The notes beneath the pieces are model-generated. The model was not told the origin of the DNA. It saw only the letters and a list, made by a program, of their open reading frames with translations, and did no database searches. From contig JAFMSR010000017.1 in assembly GCA_022818135.1 (NCBI GenBank), positions 9,318,340 through 9,382,339 of the forward strand: DNA of 64,000 nucleotides. The letters are read 5' to 3'. The number at the start of each line of letters is the position of its first letter. The first letter of the stretch is position 1. This DNA is from Saxidomus purpurata (taxonomy: Eukaryota > Mollusca > Bivalvia > Venerida > Veneridae). Shown piece by piece: positions 47,884-59,245 of this stretch. Both the position numbers and the translations under genes were made by a program.

Positions 47884-49260
47884 AACAAGAGCTGTCCATA
47901 AGACAGCACGCTCGACTATTGTGGGTGTTTGCTAATAAAACAAAACTTTTATCAGTGTAATAGCAAAACAAAATTCTGCTAACTATTAAGTATAAACTAG
48001 GAAAGTTGAATCATAAAAAAAGTCAAAATCTATAACTATAGATTTAATTTTTGGTAAATTAATTGTTTGATACAAAATTTACCCTGAACACTATTGCAAG
48101 GTTTGATATAATTACCATAAGTGGTTACTGTGATATGTGCATGATAGTACCTTGCATGCAAAACTTTACCAAATTTTCAAAAAGTCAAACAAGGGCCATA
48201 ATTTGTACTAAATTTAAACAAGAGTTATCTGTCTTGACTGTGTGACACCTCTTAAGACATTAAAAAGTTTCAAGTCAATATCATAAGTGGTTACTGAGAT
48301 ATGTGCATGATAGTACCTAGCAGGCAAAACTTTAACCAAATTTTCAAAAAGTCAAACAAGGGCCATAATTAGTACTAAATTTATACAAGAGTTATCTGAC
48401 TTGACTGTGTGACAGCCCTAGAGACATTAACAAAGTTTCAAGTCAATATCACAAGTGGTTACTGAGATATGTGCATGATAGTACCTAGCAGGCAAAACTT
48501 TAACCAAATTTTCAAAAGTCAAACAAGGGCCATAATTTGTACTAAATTTTTTCAAGAGTTATCTGCCTTGATTGTATGACACCCTAAAGACATGAACAAA
48601 GTTTCAAGTCAAAATCATAAGTGGTTACTGAGATAAGTGCATGATAGTACCTAGCAGGCAAAACCTTAACCAAATTTTCAAAAGTCAAACAAGGGCCATA
48701 ATTTGTACTAAATTTTTTCAAGAGTTATCTGCCTTGATTGTATGACACCCCTAAAGACATGAACAAAGTTTCAAGTCAATATCATAAGTGGTTACTGAGG
48801 TATGTGCATGATAGTACCTAGCAGGCAAAACTTTAACCAAATTTTCAAAAGTCAAACAAGGGCCATAATTTGTACTAAATTTTTTCAAGAGTTATTTGCC
48901 TTGATTGTATGACACCCTAAAGACATGAACAAAGTTTCAAGTCAATATCATAAGTGGTTACTGAGATATGTGCATGATAGTACCTAGCAGGCAAAACTTT
49001 AACCAAATTTTCAAAAGTCAAACAAGGGCCATAATTTGTACTAAATTTTTTTCAAGAGTTATCTGCCTTGATTGTATGACACCCCTAAAGACATGAACAA
49101 AGTTTCAAGTCAATATCATAAGTGGTTACTGAGATATGTGCATGATAGTACTTAGCAGGCAAAACTTTAACCAAAGAAGCAACGCCGACGCCGACGCCGA
49201 CGCCGACGCACAAGTGACTGTAATAGCTCTCCATATTCTCCGAATAGTCGAGCTAAAAAT
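47884..49260. mobile_element. Composite tandem-repeat element (element C, full copy)
   Basis: Left end ACAAGAG, hairpin GCTGTC-CATAA-GACAGC, then GCTCGACTATT. The core is about six units of roughly 167 bp (aagtggttactgag at 48285, 48453, 48619, 48786, 48954, 49122). A GCCGAC microsatellite lies at 49184-49207. Right end AATAGTCGAGC, then TAAAAAT, an exact complement of the left repeat. Element B differs here (TTTT instead of ATT) at both of its ends. Confidence 0.85.
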
Positions 49261-49406
49261 ATAGTTCAATAACATCATCAGATAAGAAAGTTATAGGCCT
49301 TTCACTGTTTACGTTTTAATGGTACAGTTTCAGCATTTTCATCATCCCTATTATTTTGGTATATTTGTGGACAGTTATGGTGTCTGAGCTCAGAACTAGT
49401 TCTTCA

Positions 49407-49814
49407 TAGGGATGTAATCAATTCAAACGATATCGATATATCAACAATAAAACACTTTCGATTCGATATCGATTGCCGTTTTGAAAAATCGTATATCAAA
49501 TGATGTTATACCGTGCAATGATCTACAGTTTCACGTTCAAAAATTTCATCAAAACTGAACAAGAATATAAACAATCACTCTACCCAGAATGATAATTTAA
49601 TGAAATGTGGTCTCATAGGCAAAAATATTTCAGCACTGCAAGGGTTGATATATATTGTACACCAGAACCATATGTTTAGTACAAATAAAGTCAAGAGATT
49701 TCAAATTGCCTGTATTCAGTGACATTTTTACGCCAATTTATCGATATATCGCTGTATCGTCGATATTTCTAAATAGATATATCGATACAAAAATTTTAAT
49801 CAATGACATCCCTA
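49407..49814. mobile_element. hAT-type MITE with perfect 8-bp target duplication
   Basis: Ends TAGGGATGTAAT and, inverted, TAGGGATGTCAT. GTTCTTCA is duplicated at 49399-49406 and 49815-49822. The subterminal regions are full of ATCGATATATC-type palindromes. 408 bp, no transposase. The insertion lies just upstream of the gag-like remnant. Confidence 0.85.
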
Positions 49815-49821
49815 GTTCTTC

Positions 49822-50333
49822 ATGAGCATGGTAGACAAGTCTGTAGGGGATTTTCAAATTCTGAATCTCACGGGCCGGACCTCATTGTTCTCGCCGGTAA
49901 AATCTTTGCAGCAACAACAACAACAAGACAGTGTTGGTGGCCATGATGTTGATATTCTTTTACTAGATTCTGATGATGAAGAAATCATGGCGATGCAGAA
50001 GGTGCTCGACAGTTTGGAACATGACAAAGCTTTAGAAAACTAAGGTGTAAGAAGAACTTCGTCAAAAACTGGTGATGAAGCAATCAGCAGTGCAAAAGCT
50101 AAATGTTTTTCAATTTGCTTCATGGTAAAACGTCTGTAAAGGCCACAGATGTAGCTGATGACAACATTTTTGATAGCAGATTTTCGCCTGGCTAAGCAGT
50201 TGAAAACTTTAGGTTTAGAAAGGTCTTCGGACTTGAGTCCGGAAAGTTCTAATTCGGATAGCTCTAGTTCAGATAGTAGAGACGGGTCTAGTAAATAAGA
50301 TTATGGCAGTTCCAAGCCAAAATCAAAGAAGCA
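49822..50333 (+). pseudogene. Frameshifted gag-like or retroelement remnant
   Basis: Frame one (49822-50043) has a polyglutamine run (five CAA and CAG codons in a row), then an acidic LLLDSDDEE stretch and a helix ending at a TAA. After a gap the reading continues in another frame from about 50169 with LAKQLKTLGLERSS and a Ser/Asp-rich region, stops at TAA (about 50296), and resumes with a basic KPKSKKHKQHKRAK segment. A charged, low-complexity, three-piece reading interrupted by stops and frameshifts fits a decayed gag-like protein, perhaps of DIRS/Ngaro type, but I cannot confirm the family. Confidence 0.4.
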
Positions 50334-50959
50334 TAAACAACACAAACGTGCAAAGAATGATATATCCTATACTCCCTAATTTGTTTCTCTATCTGGTTGA
50401 AATAATGTTTAGAAAACATGTCAAATCCGCCAACAAATAAACAAATCCAATATTTCTGCCAGAAAACAAGCAAATTCAATGCTGACTGGTGATTATCCAT
50501 ATGTTACACTGGATTCAGTTTAAGTATTACAGGATAGGAAAGAACAGAACATATTTTATGTACTTGGCCAAAATTAAGGGAATGTCTGCTACATACTGTC
50601 ACAAAATACACTTTTGTAGTAATGAAGTTGAACCTGCAAGAGTATAATCAAAAGACTGTTGAATACACAGTGGAAAAATCAAACTCCACATTTACTTGAC
50701 TGGGGCAATATGACTAAATATCTCAAAATAATGTGACTATGATTCAAGTCTCAATTAGCACTTTGGGTGTAAAATCCACTTGTAACACTTATATTACCAC
50801 TTAAGATAATCTTACCATGTTATTTGTAATTTAGACTTATTAATTTATTCTAGATTGCAAGCAAGTTCTTACAACTTAAGGTAATTTTTTCTCATGACTC
50901 ATTCCAGATGAAATCAATCTCAAAGAGGTAATGTGGAAATATCTGCGTCTTGCCTACGG
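50334..50959. other. No gene recognised
   Basis: Follows the gag-like remnant. No reverse transcriptase or recombinase motif was seen in any frame, so if the remnant was a retroelement the rest has been lost. Confidence 0.4.
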
Positions 50960-51040
50960 ACATAACAACCCATGGCACTGGTGGGGATCAAACCCAGGAC
51001 CCTCAGACGCACATGCTACCACTGCACTAGTGAGGCTCCG
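50960..51040 (-). repeat. tRNA-derived SINE head
   Basis: On the minus strand GAGCCTCACTAGTGCAGTGG and TAGCATG (A-box region) are followed by GGGTTTGATCCCC (B box) at tRNA spacing. The SINE body probably extends to lower coordinates, towards about 50880. Confidence 0.55.
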
Positions 51041-53373
51041 TGACTATTATTTGTATGAAAAGCAGTCCTTACTTTGCTTTTTTTTTTCAATTTGAATTAC
51101 TGAAGAATAAAATGCTGCATGACCATGCTTTTTCCTGAAAATGGACAATGTATGAGAGAAATGTTCATGCCATTGATTATTAGTAAATAGAGCACAGTGA
51201 CTATTCTATCCATAAATTTAATATTCAATATCAAATCATAAAGGGTACCTAAAGAACTGATAGAACTTTGTTTACCAAAAGGGACAGTGCTAATTTAATA
51301 AACTTCATCTACTCATGGGCCATAACTGTACAGTACCATAGGCATATGGTTGGTTATCAAACATGGCTAAGATAATAATACTTTGTGACCCAACATAGAG
51401 ATTTGAGTTGAGGATCAGACAATAAGAAATTGGTAAAGTTGAGCAATTTAAGGGCATAACTCCACAGTGAGCATGGTGACAAGGAGCATTACTGAACTTG
51501 GCAGAAATAGAATGTTAACTGATACGTGTTTTGACCAGACAAGACTCCCCTGAATTTCAAAAATCTGTCAGCACATTTTGGTCACATCAGTCACAAGCAA
51601 ATAATTATAATTTGCGCTGATACAGTTAAACTTTCTATTGCATATTTTTGCAACTCTGCAGAATTTTCTGTATTTATGCCAGGTTTCATGATGATCTGTT
51701 AAAAAAAAATATTTGAGTCAGATAGTGGACAAGGTTACTGAGGTAAATTTTGGCACTTCATTGCCAGAAACACCACAATACTTTAGGCAATCTAGCTATG
51801 TATAAACATTAGCATTCAGACTAGGTTAGTTTATCAGAGTGAGAGAGCAGAAAATATTGGTGATCATGTCTCACTGCAAAATATGGACATAAAAAGGGCA
51901 TCCTGGGACAAACCTAATGTTAAGACTTCTGAATTTTAAATATACCATTTACAACTTTTTCATTTCCAAATGTAAATAATTTAAGTACAACTAATGATTT
52001 TTTCTCAGGTGAGTGACTCACTGCTAAACCTTGATTTAAAATACATTATTAGCACTTGGTTAACATACTGAAATGGAATATTTGAATTACTAAAAGGACC
52101 TTTTAGCCTTGAATAACTATTAATAATCCTCTAAAACTGTAGAAACACAACCCTAAAAGTTAATTGACTGTTGACTTACTAGGTGTCTCATGTTTCAGAC
52201 ATTCTGTGCCCTGACTAAAGTAACAAATAGCTATTTCTATTACCCCCTGATTCTGACGGAAGAATTGGATTCCTTCTGCTATCCCATGTGTGCTCTCAGG
52301 CATCAGAGGCATTAACATGATTGTACAATGTACAATTTTATCTAGTATAATTATATTGTACTGTTAGACAGCTTTTAGTCCTTGACAGGAAGGTAACAGA
52401 GGAAACATTACAATAGGTTACACATTCAAAAGATTTTTTTAACAAAGTTCAACAGTCTAGGGCTAATGTGGTGCTTGATGTCAGACAGACCTGCTACTGT
52501 AACAGAATTTTCAGGCCTGAAATTCCAAATTTTAAAGACTGAATCTGATTTTTTTCAATATAAACATGTGAAGAAGAAGTCTCTTTTTCTATTTATAGAT
52601 TCAAAATTCATTTAGAATCAATGAAAAAATACGAGGACAACACAAGTCCAAAAGACTTTAAATTAAGTATGCAAAAAGTGCAAACAAAGCTGCCCTAATG
52701 ACAAGGTCACTGTGACCTGACTAAAGTACAGAGCAAACAAATCCATAGATATAAGGTCACATCACAGATCCTATGTCTGTCTGTTCATGCTGTATCTTGA
52801 CCAGCTAAGGTCCAACATTATGCCATATTATGCAAATGTTATGATCAAAACTTGAGAGAGAGAAGGTAAATAGTGTTTATTAAAACTGCAAAACTTCTAC
52901 ATTTTCAGCTGCAGGACAAGTGGGGGGGGGGGGGGATTTTTTTTTTACAAAATTTTAAAGATCTCTGTGAAAAAAACTGCTTGGACAAAAGGTTTCTCCA
53001 TTAAAACGCAAAACTGTGGATAAACCTTTCTGTGTTTCTATAGTCTGGACTCAACTTGATTCTAGTTTTAAAAACTTCCTGTTATTTTGATACTTGCATC
53101 AGTACATTTTGCGAATTCAAAATAACCAATTTTAGTGCACATATTAATCTGTGAAATGAAAGCAATGTTGGTAAACAAAACAAATACAGAATGGTATGAG
53201 GCAAAGATCCACCACATTTGCTCACCATAACACTTGAAGATATGAGCATGGTTCTTATGTGCAGCACTTTTTGGTTACATCATAAATCCTGTGATGTCCA
53301 ATAATTTACATTGCTGTTTCATAAAAAAATTATGTTATTATCTTGTTTTACACCTAAGGCCAAAAACAATAAT
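51041..53373. other. No gene recognised; G-run at 52922
   Basis: AT-rich sequence without exon signals that I trust. A run of about 14 G followed by T-run at 52922-52947 is low-complexity. Core-like fragments (gggccataactgta near 51318) are scattered. Confidence 0.4.
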
Positions 53374-53755
53374 ATGTATGTTTCTTGTGACATGCCAGAA
53401 AAAAATAGGGTAGGTAGGTTGAATTTTTTTTTTTCAGGGCGAGTAGAATAGCCTCCTTCATAGTAGTAGAATTCCCACAGATGGTTGTAGATGTATGTGC
53501 TTTCTACTTTTAATACACTGCTAGTTCTGTCATCGACATGCTTGCTACAAGTTAACTTTCAGCGTATTGCGATAAAAACCGAGGATATCCAAATCAATTT
53601 GATTCATCCTCATTTAAATTCGAACCAGCGAATGATTCATACCCGAAAATGATTCGTTTTCTAATAATTTCGTACTCAACAAAAAAAATTTTGTCAATAA
53701 AAAGTTTAGGGTCGGGGGTTAAAAAAAGGCTAGGTTGGATCACCGGAAACATACA
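53374..53755. mobile_element. MITE candidate with ATGTATGTTTC inverted ends
   Basis: ATGTATGTTTC followed by TTGTGA at the left, and inverted ATGTATGTTTC followed by CGGTGA at the right. Next to each end is a (g)ggtaggtaggttg- or gctaggttggat-like segment. About 380 bp, no coding. Target duplication not resolved. Confidence 0.45.
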
Positions 53756-53922
53756 TTTTTTTGTTTTACTTAAGCCAATTTCCCATTTATAAGAATGAAG
53801 TGACTGCTGTCTGTGATTCCAGATTGTACCGATTAGCCTCTTTAGAGGATGGTGGACCTAATAAGCACAATTACAAAAAATACAAACAATGTCTGTGATT
53901 CACACTTTATCAACAAACAATG

Positions 53923-54395
53923 TATTAAAGTGACGAATGCCCCCTCAAGAATTGTGCCATGTAATTTTGAAATCTTTCCATGCATGACAGAGTTACTATG
54001 CATACATTATTCCATTACCTTTAAACTCAAAGTGTGACCTTGACCTTTGAGGTAGGGACGTGGGCCATGCAAGCGACACATCCTGATGCGCTGAACATTT
54101 GCCGCGAAATTGCACAAAGTTATTTTAAAATCAATCAATGCATGAAAAAGTTCAAGTCCGGACAAGAATGTATGCATACAATTTATACAGGATTTCATTA
54201 CCTATAAACATCAAGTGTGACCTTGACCTTTAAGGTAGGAATGTGGGTATTGCAAGCGACACATTTTCTTGATGTGCTAAACATTTGTGCCAAGTTATTT
54301 TAAAATCCGTCAATGCATGATAAAGTTACAGCCCGGACACACAAAAATCAGATGGAAGCTGAGATTTTAATATGCCACCCTTCGGGGACATGATA
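53923..54395. repeat. Composite tandem-repeat element remnant
   Basis: Two diverged units of roughly 190 bp with gtgtgaccttgacctttgag, gcaagcgacacat and aatcaatgcatgaaaaag. The right end ATGCCACCCTTCGGGGACAT forms a CCC-TTCG-GGG hairpin, as in elements D and E. A GCCCCC at 53940 may be the left partner. Confidence 0.5.
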
Positions 54396-55821
54396 AGAAA
54401 TTTTGAAATTTGTGATGTAAAATTAGACACTACATGAAAATGGTCAATTCTAAATAAGTGAGTAGATGTAACATTGGGCTCAATATTACTATATGGCTAG
54501 CAGACATGAAGTTGACAGCTATAATGCTAAACAAAGGTTGTGGTTATAGTGTAATCTAATTGTTTCTTCAGTGACTGAGTGTGCACACCTTATTCTTCCA
54601 TATTCTTTGTGTGTCTACTGACTGTCTGCTTGTCACATTAACCATTTCATTAACCATTTTAGCCATTATCAAGGCTCTGCAAACAATAATGCAACCTTTG
54701 AGCTATTTAAAGTTATGATACAGACTGTATGAACTTTCACAACAATAATTCTTAAGAAGGTACAGCACACTAACTTGATACAGAGAGTCGGAGACATTTA
54801 CAACACTGATAGTGTCATATAGGCCTTTATGAGACAGCAAAGATGTGACCGCAAATCTTGATCTGCATAGATTGCAGGCAGATTTAAGCAAAAAATAACT
54901 TCTAACAGTTTAGAGAGGCTTTACAGGCATTTTAAAAGGTGCATGTAGCAATGTGTGCTCACTAAACTGGCATTTATTCTTGATCTACTAGGGTAAGAAG
55001 TAGCTTGGACAACAAAGTTACTGTAAAAGTTACATCTAGGATACATTTACTTTATGTAACATTCACTGTTTTAGTAATATGATCAAATGAAAGTATGTAC
55101 AACAACACTTTTCTACAGTATGTAGCACTGGCTTGATCTCCAAACACTGTATAAAAGAGGTATTTGCTACCAATTTTGAACAAAAATAAAATCAAAATGT
55201 CACTAAGGCAACATTTTAACAACGTTATTAAAACTGTAAAGACCATCATAATTGTTTTAGCCGAAATAAACATATATCAACAGTCAAAGTATTATCAGTG
55301 TTCCAGCTAGGCCTAAATAGCTGGGTGCGGCGTCCTGCCCCTTTTCTGCAGCGCCCTGCCTTTTTTAATAGCGCCCTTTGCCCATTTGATAAGACAACTT
55401 TGTTGCCATTGCAATTTGTGAAATTTTGACAATGTACATGACACGTCGTAAATAGCAGCTGTTTTCCAGCCTAATCCGGATTAACACTAATTGATCAATG
55501 CTTGATTGTTTCGTTTACATCACAGATTGGTTTTTGAGAACCATAAATGATAGGTGTCAACAATTTATTGATGTTTGTTAATCATACCCTGCCCACAGAA
55601 TTTAATTCCTTGTAAGATATATTTAATTAATAATCTCAATTCCTGAAAAATATGATGGACTAGTAGCACATTTTTTTCAATGCACACAATTGTCCTCAAT
55701 GCACACAATTATACTTTTACATATAGTACAGAAATTGAGAAGTTAACATTAATAGTTGTCAATGTTTTTTCCTTTTAAATAAAACGCACTGGGTTTTTAT
55801 GGAAACTATCAATAATATTAA
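54396..55821. other. No gene recognised; transposon-end-like segment at 55300
   Basis: AT-rich. 55299-55375 (agctaggcctaaatagctgg then gcgccctgcc repeats) looks like one end of a DNA transposon, but the matching end was not found. Confidence 0.35.
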
Positions 55822-56160
55822 AGATCCAATTACTAACGAAAGCGAAAATTCAAATTTACTTTAAAAAACACTGAAATAAGTTATTTTTAATAAAAAATGA
55901 AAGTTGGTATGTAGAGATTCTAAATAAACCACAGCACATGTACAATTATTTTTCTACGCATTATGAACAAAGTTAAAACGACCTGGGTAGTCATTTTGTC
56001 GAATCACTGAGATTTCAACATAATACACATACTTTTCTTCGTGTTCCAAACACTTTCTGTAAATTTTAACCTGCAAATCGTCATTACTTAGTGTCTTGCA
56101 TAAGATAATGTACTTGCCATTGAAATTACTGTCACTTAATTTTTGCTTAGTAGTGGACCT
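55822..56160. mobile_element. TTAA-flanked MITE, copy 1
   Basis: Ends AGATCCAATTACTAAC and inverted AGGTCCACTACTAAG, with TTAA at 55818-55821 and 56161-56164. 339 bp, no transposase. Related to the next element by its termini. Confidence 0.65.
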
Positions 56161-56279
56161 TTAAAAAACCAGCCCCCCCCCCCTTGACTGGTTATATTTT
56201 GGGATTAAAACTTCATACATAGCATGGATGTTAATCTGCAAGTGATATTTACTGTCATTGTTACATCATTTTATATTAA

Positions 56280-56825
56280 AGGTCCATTACTAACACCAAA
56301 TCAAATTATATTTTAAATCTGGAATTGTAACAGGGAAATACAGTTTGAAACTGGCTTCTAAAACTTTGCAATAGCTGTGGAGTATTTCCCTGTTTGAAAT
56401 ACTGCTGCAGAAAAACGAGTGAATGTTTGTGTATTTCCTTAGATTGACCTGGGTGGTCTTTTTGTCCTACTTTTGCTGTATTGAATGTTGTTAACAGTCA
56501 GAGATATACTTCATGCACATCATTGGAAGTAAAGTTTTTCAATTATAATTCAAAATAGGCACGTTTATTTATGTACAACCTATTTACAGCCTCTGTCTGG
56601 GAGACATCTGGAAAATTACAAAGATATTGGAAAACTGGAAAACCTACTTTCGTTTTTGAAAAGGCAAAATATAATTTATTTTAAAATTCTTTTGTTTGTT
56701 AAACTCAAATTTTCAGCACAATTTTGTCACATTCGATGCAGTATGTCATATTTTTCTTTCTGAGAAGACACCCGTTACAACTCCAGATGTTAAAGAAAAT
56801 TTGATTTGGTGTTAGTAGTGGACCT
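56280..56825. mobile_element. TTAA-flanked MITE, copy 2
   Basis: Ends AGGTCCATTACTAACACC and inverted AGGTCCACTACTAACACC, with about 27 bp of good inverted repeat and TTAA at 56276-56279 and 56826-56829. 546 bp, non-coding. TTAA targets point to piggyBac or Kolobok-type transposases supplied elsewhere. Confidence 0.8.
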
Positions 56826-56829
56826 TTAA

Positions 56830-57461
56830 TTCAACTGTCACCACAATATGGAATTCTGAAGGTATGCAATTTACTTCAAATAATAGCACTGTAGTCAATT
56901 GAAACTTTCCTGCCCATTCAACTGACCGTTATTAATGAACAATTTCCTACAATATTCCACAGGATATCTTAGGTACATATGTGACCATGCCTTGTGATCA
57001 TGACTCATTTCTGAGGAAAATGACAAGAGCTGAGCACAATTCAAAGAACTAAAACATATTGCATCTCATAAAAAAATGTTGATTCTCATAAAATGTTTGT
57101 ACAAAGTCAGCCATCCAAAGGTTAAGGTAACTTTATTTTTCACCTGACCATGTGGTTTCTTGTTTATCCGTTGCTGAACAGTGTGCTTTGCAAATTCACG
57201 TGACGATATTATTCTGTATCAATCGGCAAATAGTTCATTTGCAGCTTTTCATGCGAAAATTCGTCTTAATACTCGCAGAAAACGCAAAGCTTGGAGACGA
57301 TATTCTATATACAAATACCTATATTCTATATATAAAAAAACCTAAGTCTCGCTTTTCACATGCTTGCATCTAAAAGGACTCACATGTTTCAATATTTGTG
57401 TCCTCTGCATTTTTGTACGTAAGGGACACAGGACGTACAGCTATATTATTTACTGTCAGAT
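56830..57461. other. No gene recognised
   Basis: An open plus-strand frame at 57152-57373 has no splice or motif support. Confidence 0.35.
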
Positions 57462-57689
57462 ATGTCAATTGATTTGTATAACAAGAAGTATGATCATAAA
57501 TGTTTGTTGTTAGAGAATACCATTTCCGAAGAAAATCTACAAATGAGCAATCTATCTGACTTCTGTCAGTCTTCTAAGAATCAAATTGACACAAACAATA
57601 TTAAAGCAATAATGAATTGTTTTACAGAATGCAAAAGTAAATCGATACCATATCATGAAAACTCCATGTCATTTTGCAGAGACAGTTGA
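57462..57689 (+). CDS. Hypothetical 75-codon ORF
   Basis: ATG lies three bases after an acceptor-like site (attatttactgtcag), and the stop is TGA at 57687. It is rich in Ser, Asn, Lys and Glu, with cysteines at intervals. No known motif. It may be an exon or chance; neighbours do not help. Confidence 0.25.
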   Translation: MSIDLYNKKYDHKCLLLENTISEENLQMSNLSDFCQSSKNQIDTNNIKAIMNCFTECKSKSIPYHENSMSFCRDS

Positions 57690-58539
57690 GAAACGTGTTT
57701 TTATTTTTTTTAGAAAACCAACTGTTCACGCCCAAACGCACGTGCAAAACAAAAAAGCCCGCTGATATTTCCGGTATCTTAAAAAGAAATTAATGCGAAG
57801 TGTGCATGACTAGAGTTCTGTCATATTCGCAAATAAATTAAGAAAAAATCTCATATGTTTCCAAAACACCTACCAGTCTCGGATGGGGTCGCCATGTTTT
57901 TTATTTTGATATGGCATTAGCATAAAATGTACAAATAAAACACTAACAGAGAATGTCGATCTGTTACTTAAAAAAGAACAAAAGCTTTGTTTCTACTTTT
58001 TAATATTCTATTTAAAATCATATTCTTACATGTTTGGTCCGTAAAATTCTGAAGACGTAAGCTATCGGTTTAAGAAAGAGCAGAACATTTTAGTTATGCT
58101 TTCACAGGGCTTACTATTTCAATATATGACGTCATTAATCTCGTGCAAAGCAAGATAACTCTAATATGTATATTACTTAGGCAGTTGCAAGATTTACTGC
58201 CCGTACAATCATTTTTTTTTTTTTGTCATAGGTTTAACTCTATTTCTATTAGGTCTACTTTAAACATTATTTATTCGTTTATCAAATCATGAACAAATTC
58301 AATAAACTCTATAGACAGCATCCAGAAGAAAGCTATATATTTCTATTAAAAAGGTTATCTATGCCATTATGACGTGCAGTGAGATGGTTGGCGAGGCGAG
58401 CCCCATGTTAAATCAGAGATTTTTTTTATTTTGAATATCTAAATGACACTTGCAGCTTCGCGGCGAAAAATGTGAAAAGATGAAATTTCTGCTCCTGCTG
58501 AATTACGCCACATATGTAAGATGAGGGTCTACCCGGCAG

Positions 58540-58735
58540 TATCACACACTTTTTTGTCTCTGCAGAGAGTATTACGCAAGTTTTGGTATCAGCCGTCGTT
58601 GATTTATAATCGCTACACGTACGTACCCGTTTGACGAATATTTACGCATAATGTCTTTCATACTCACGCGTTTGCAAGGACGCGGCTTTAAGCAGATTAT
58701 AAGAACATTTTGAACTGAACATACGTCCGTTTCTC
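58540..58735 (-). repeat. Inverted copy of the 60316 tandem duplication
   Basis: Reverse complement of the segments at 60310-60490 and 60575-60740, including atcacacactttttt, ctgcagagagtattacgcaa and ggacgcggctttaagcag. It diverges sharply near 58535 and loses about 11 bp near 58730. With the plus-strand copies it forms an inverted repeat around about 1.5 kb. Confidence 0.75.
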
Positions 58736-58817
58736 ATGTACAATGTCAACTTGTCAAAATGTTTTCAACCACATCATAAAAAGGTGACTACACTATTCCG
58801 CCATTAGTTCTCACGCA

Positions 58818-59033
58818 ATGCTCGATCCCATGGTCCTAGGTAATTATATCTCATTGACAACAAGAATTGAGAAAGTCCCTTCGACAATCGTTCAACGCAC
58901 ATCAAAAGAGATATCAAAGTCACTCGTAATACCGGTATCTAGCGAAAGCATTTTTAAGTCAAATACGTCACAATTCTGCATTGTAGAGCAACAACATGTG
59001 TCTGGAGTAACTAGCTGTCCAAAATGCATGTAA
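58818..59033 (+). CDS. Hypothetical 71-codon ORF
   Basis: Starts ATGCTCGATCCC, ends TAA at 59031. Composition is protein-like (mixed Ser, Thr, Ile, Val and Lys), ending SGVTSCPKCM with a CxxC-like pair. It lies between the inverted repeat arms at 58540 and 60316, so it might be a remnant of a mobile element's gene. No family recognised. Confidence 0.3.
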   Translation: MLDPMVLGNYISLTTRIEKVPSTIVQRTSKEISKSLVIPVSSESIFKSNTSQFCIVEQQHVSGVTSCPKCM

Positions 59034-59136
59034 ATATTAACTTGGTGGGTGAAGTAAACATTTTTTTGAATTTTCAATGTCAGATATTTATTGGAACAAG
59101 TAAAGATATTATATACAGGCTAATTGTTGGTTTCTG

Positions 59137-59245
59137 TGTAATATCACGTTTACTTATAATTTTACCGAGTGGGTACCAAAAGTGATATTTTCACGAGTGG
59201 CGCAACTGTTTCGGTGTTCACGAGTGAAATTATCGTGATATTACA
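59137..59245. repeat. 109-bp foldback element
   Basis: Ends TGTAATATCACG and CGTGATATTACA are perfect 12-bp inverted repeats, and CGAGTGG/CACGAGTG segments repeat inside. Likely a MITE or foldback. Confidence 0.55.
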
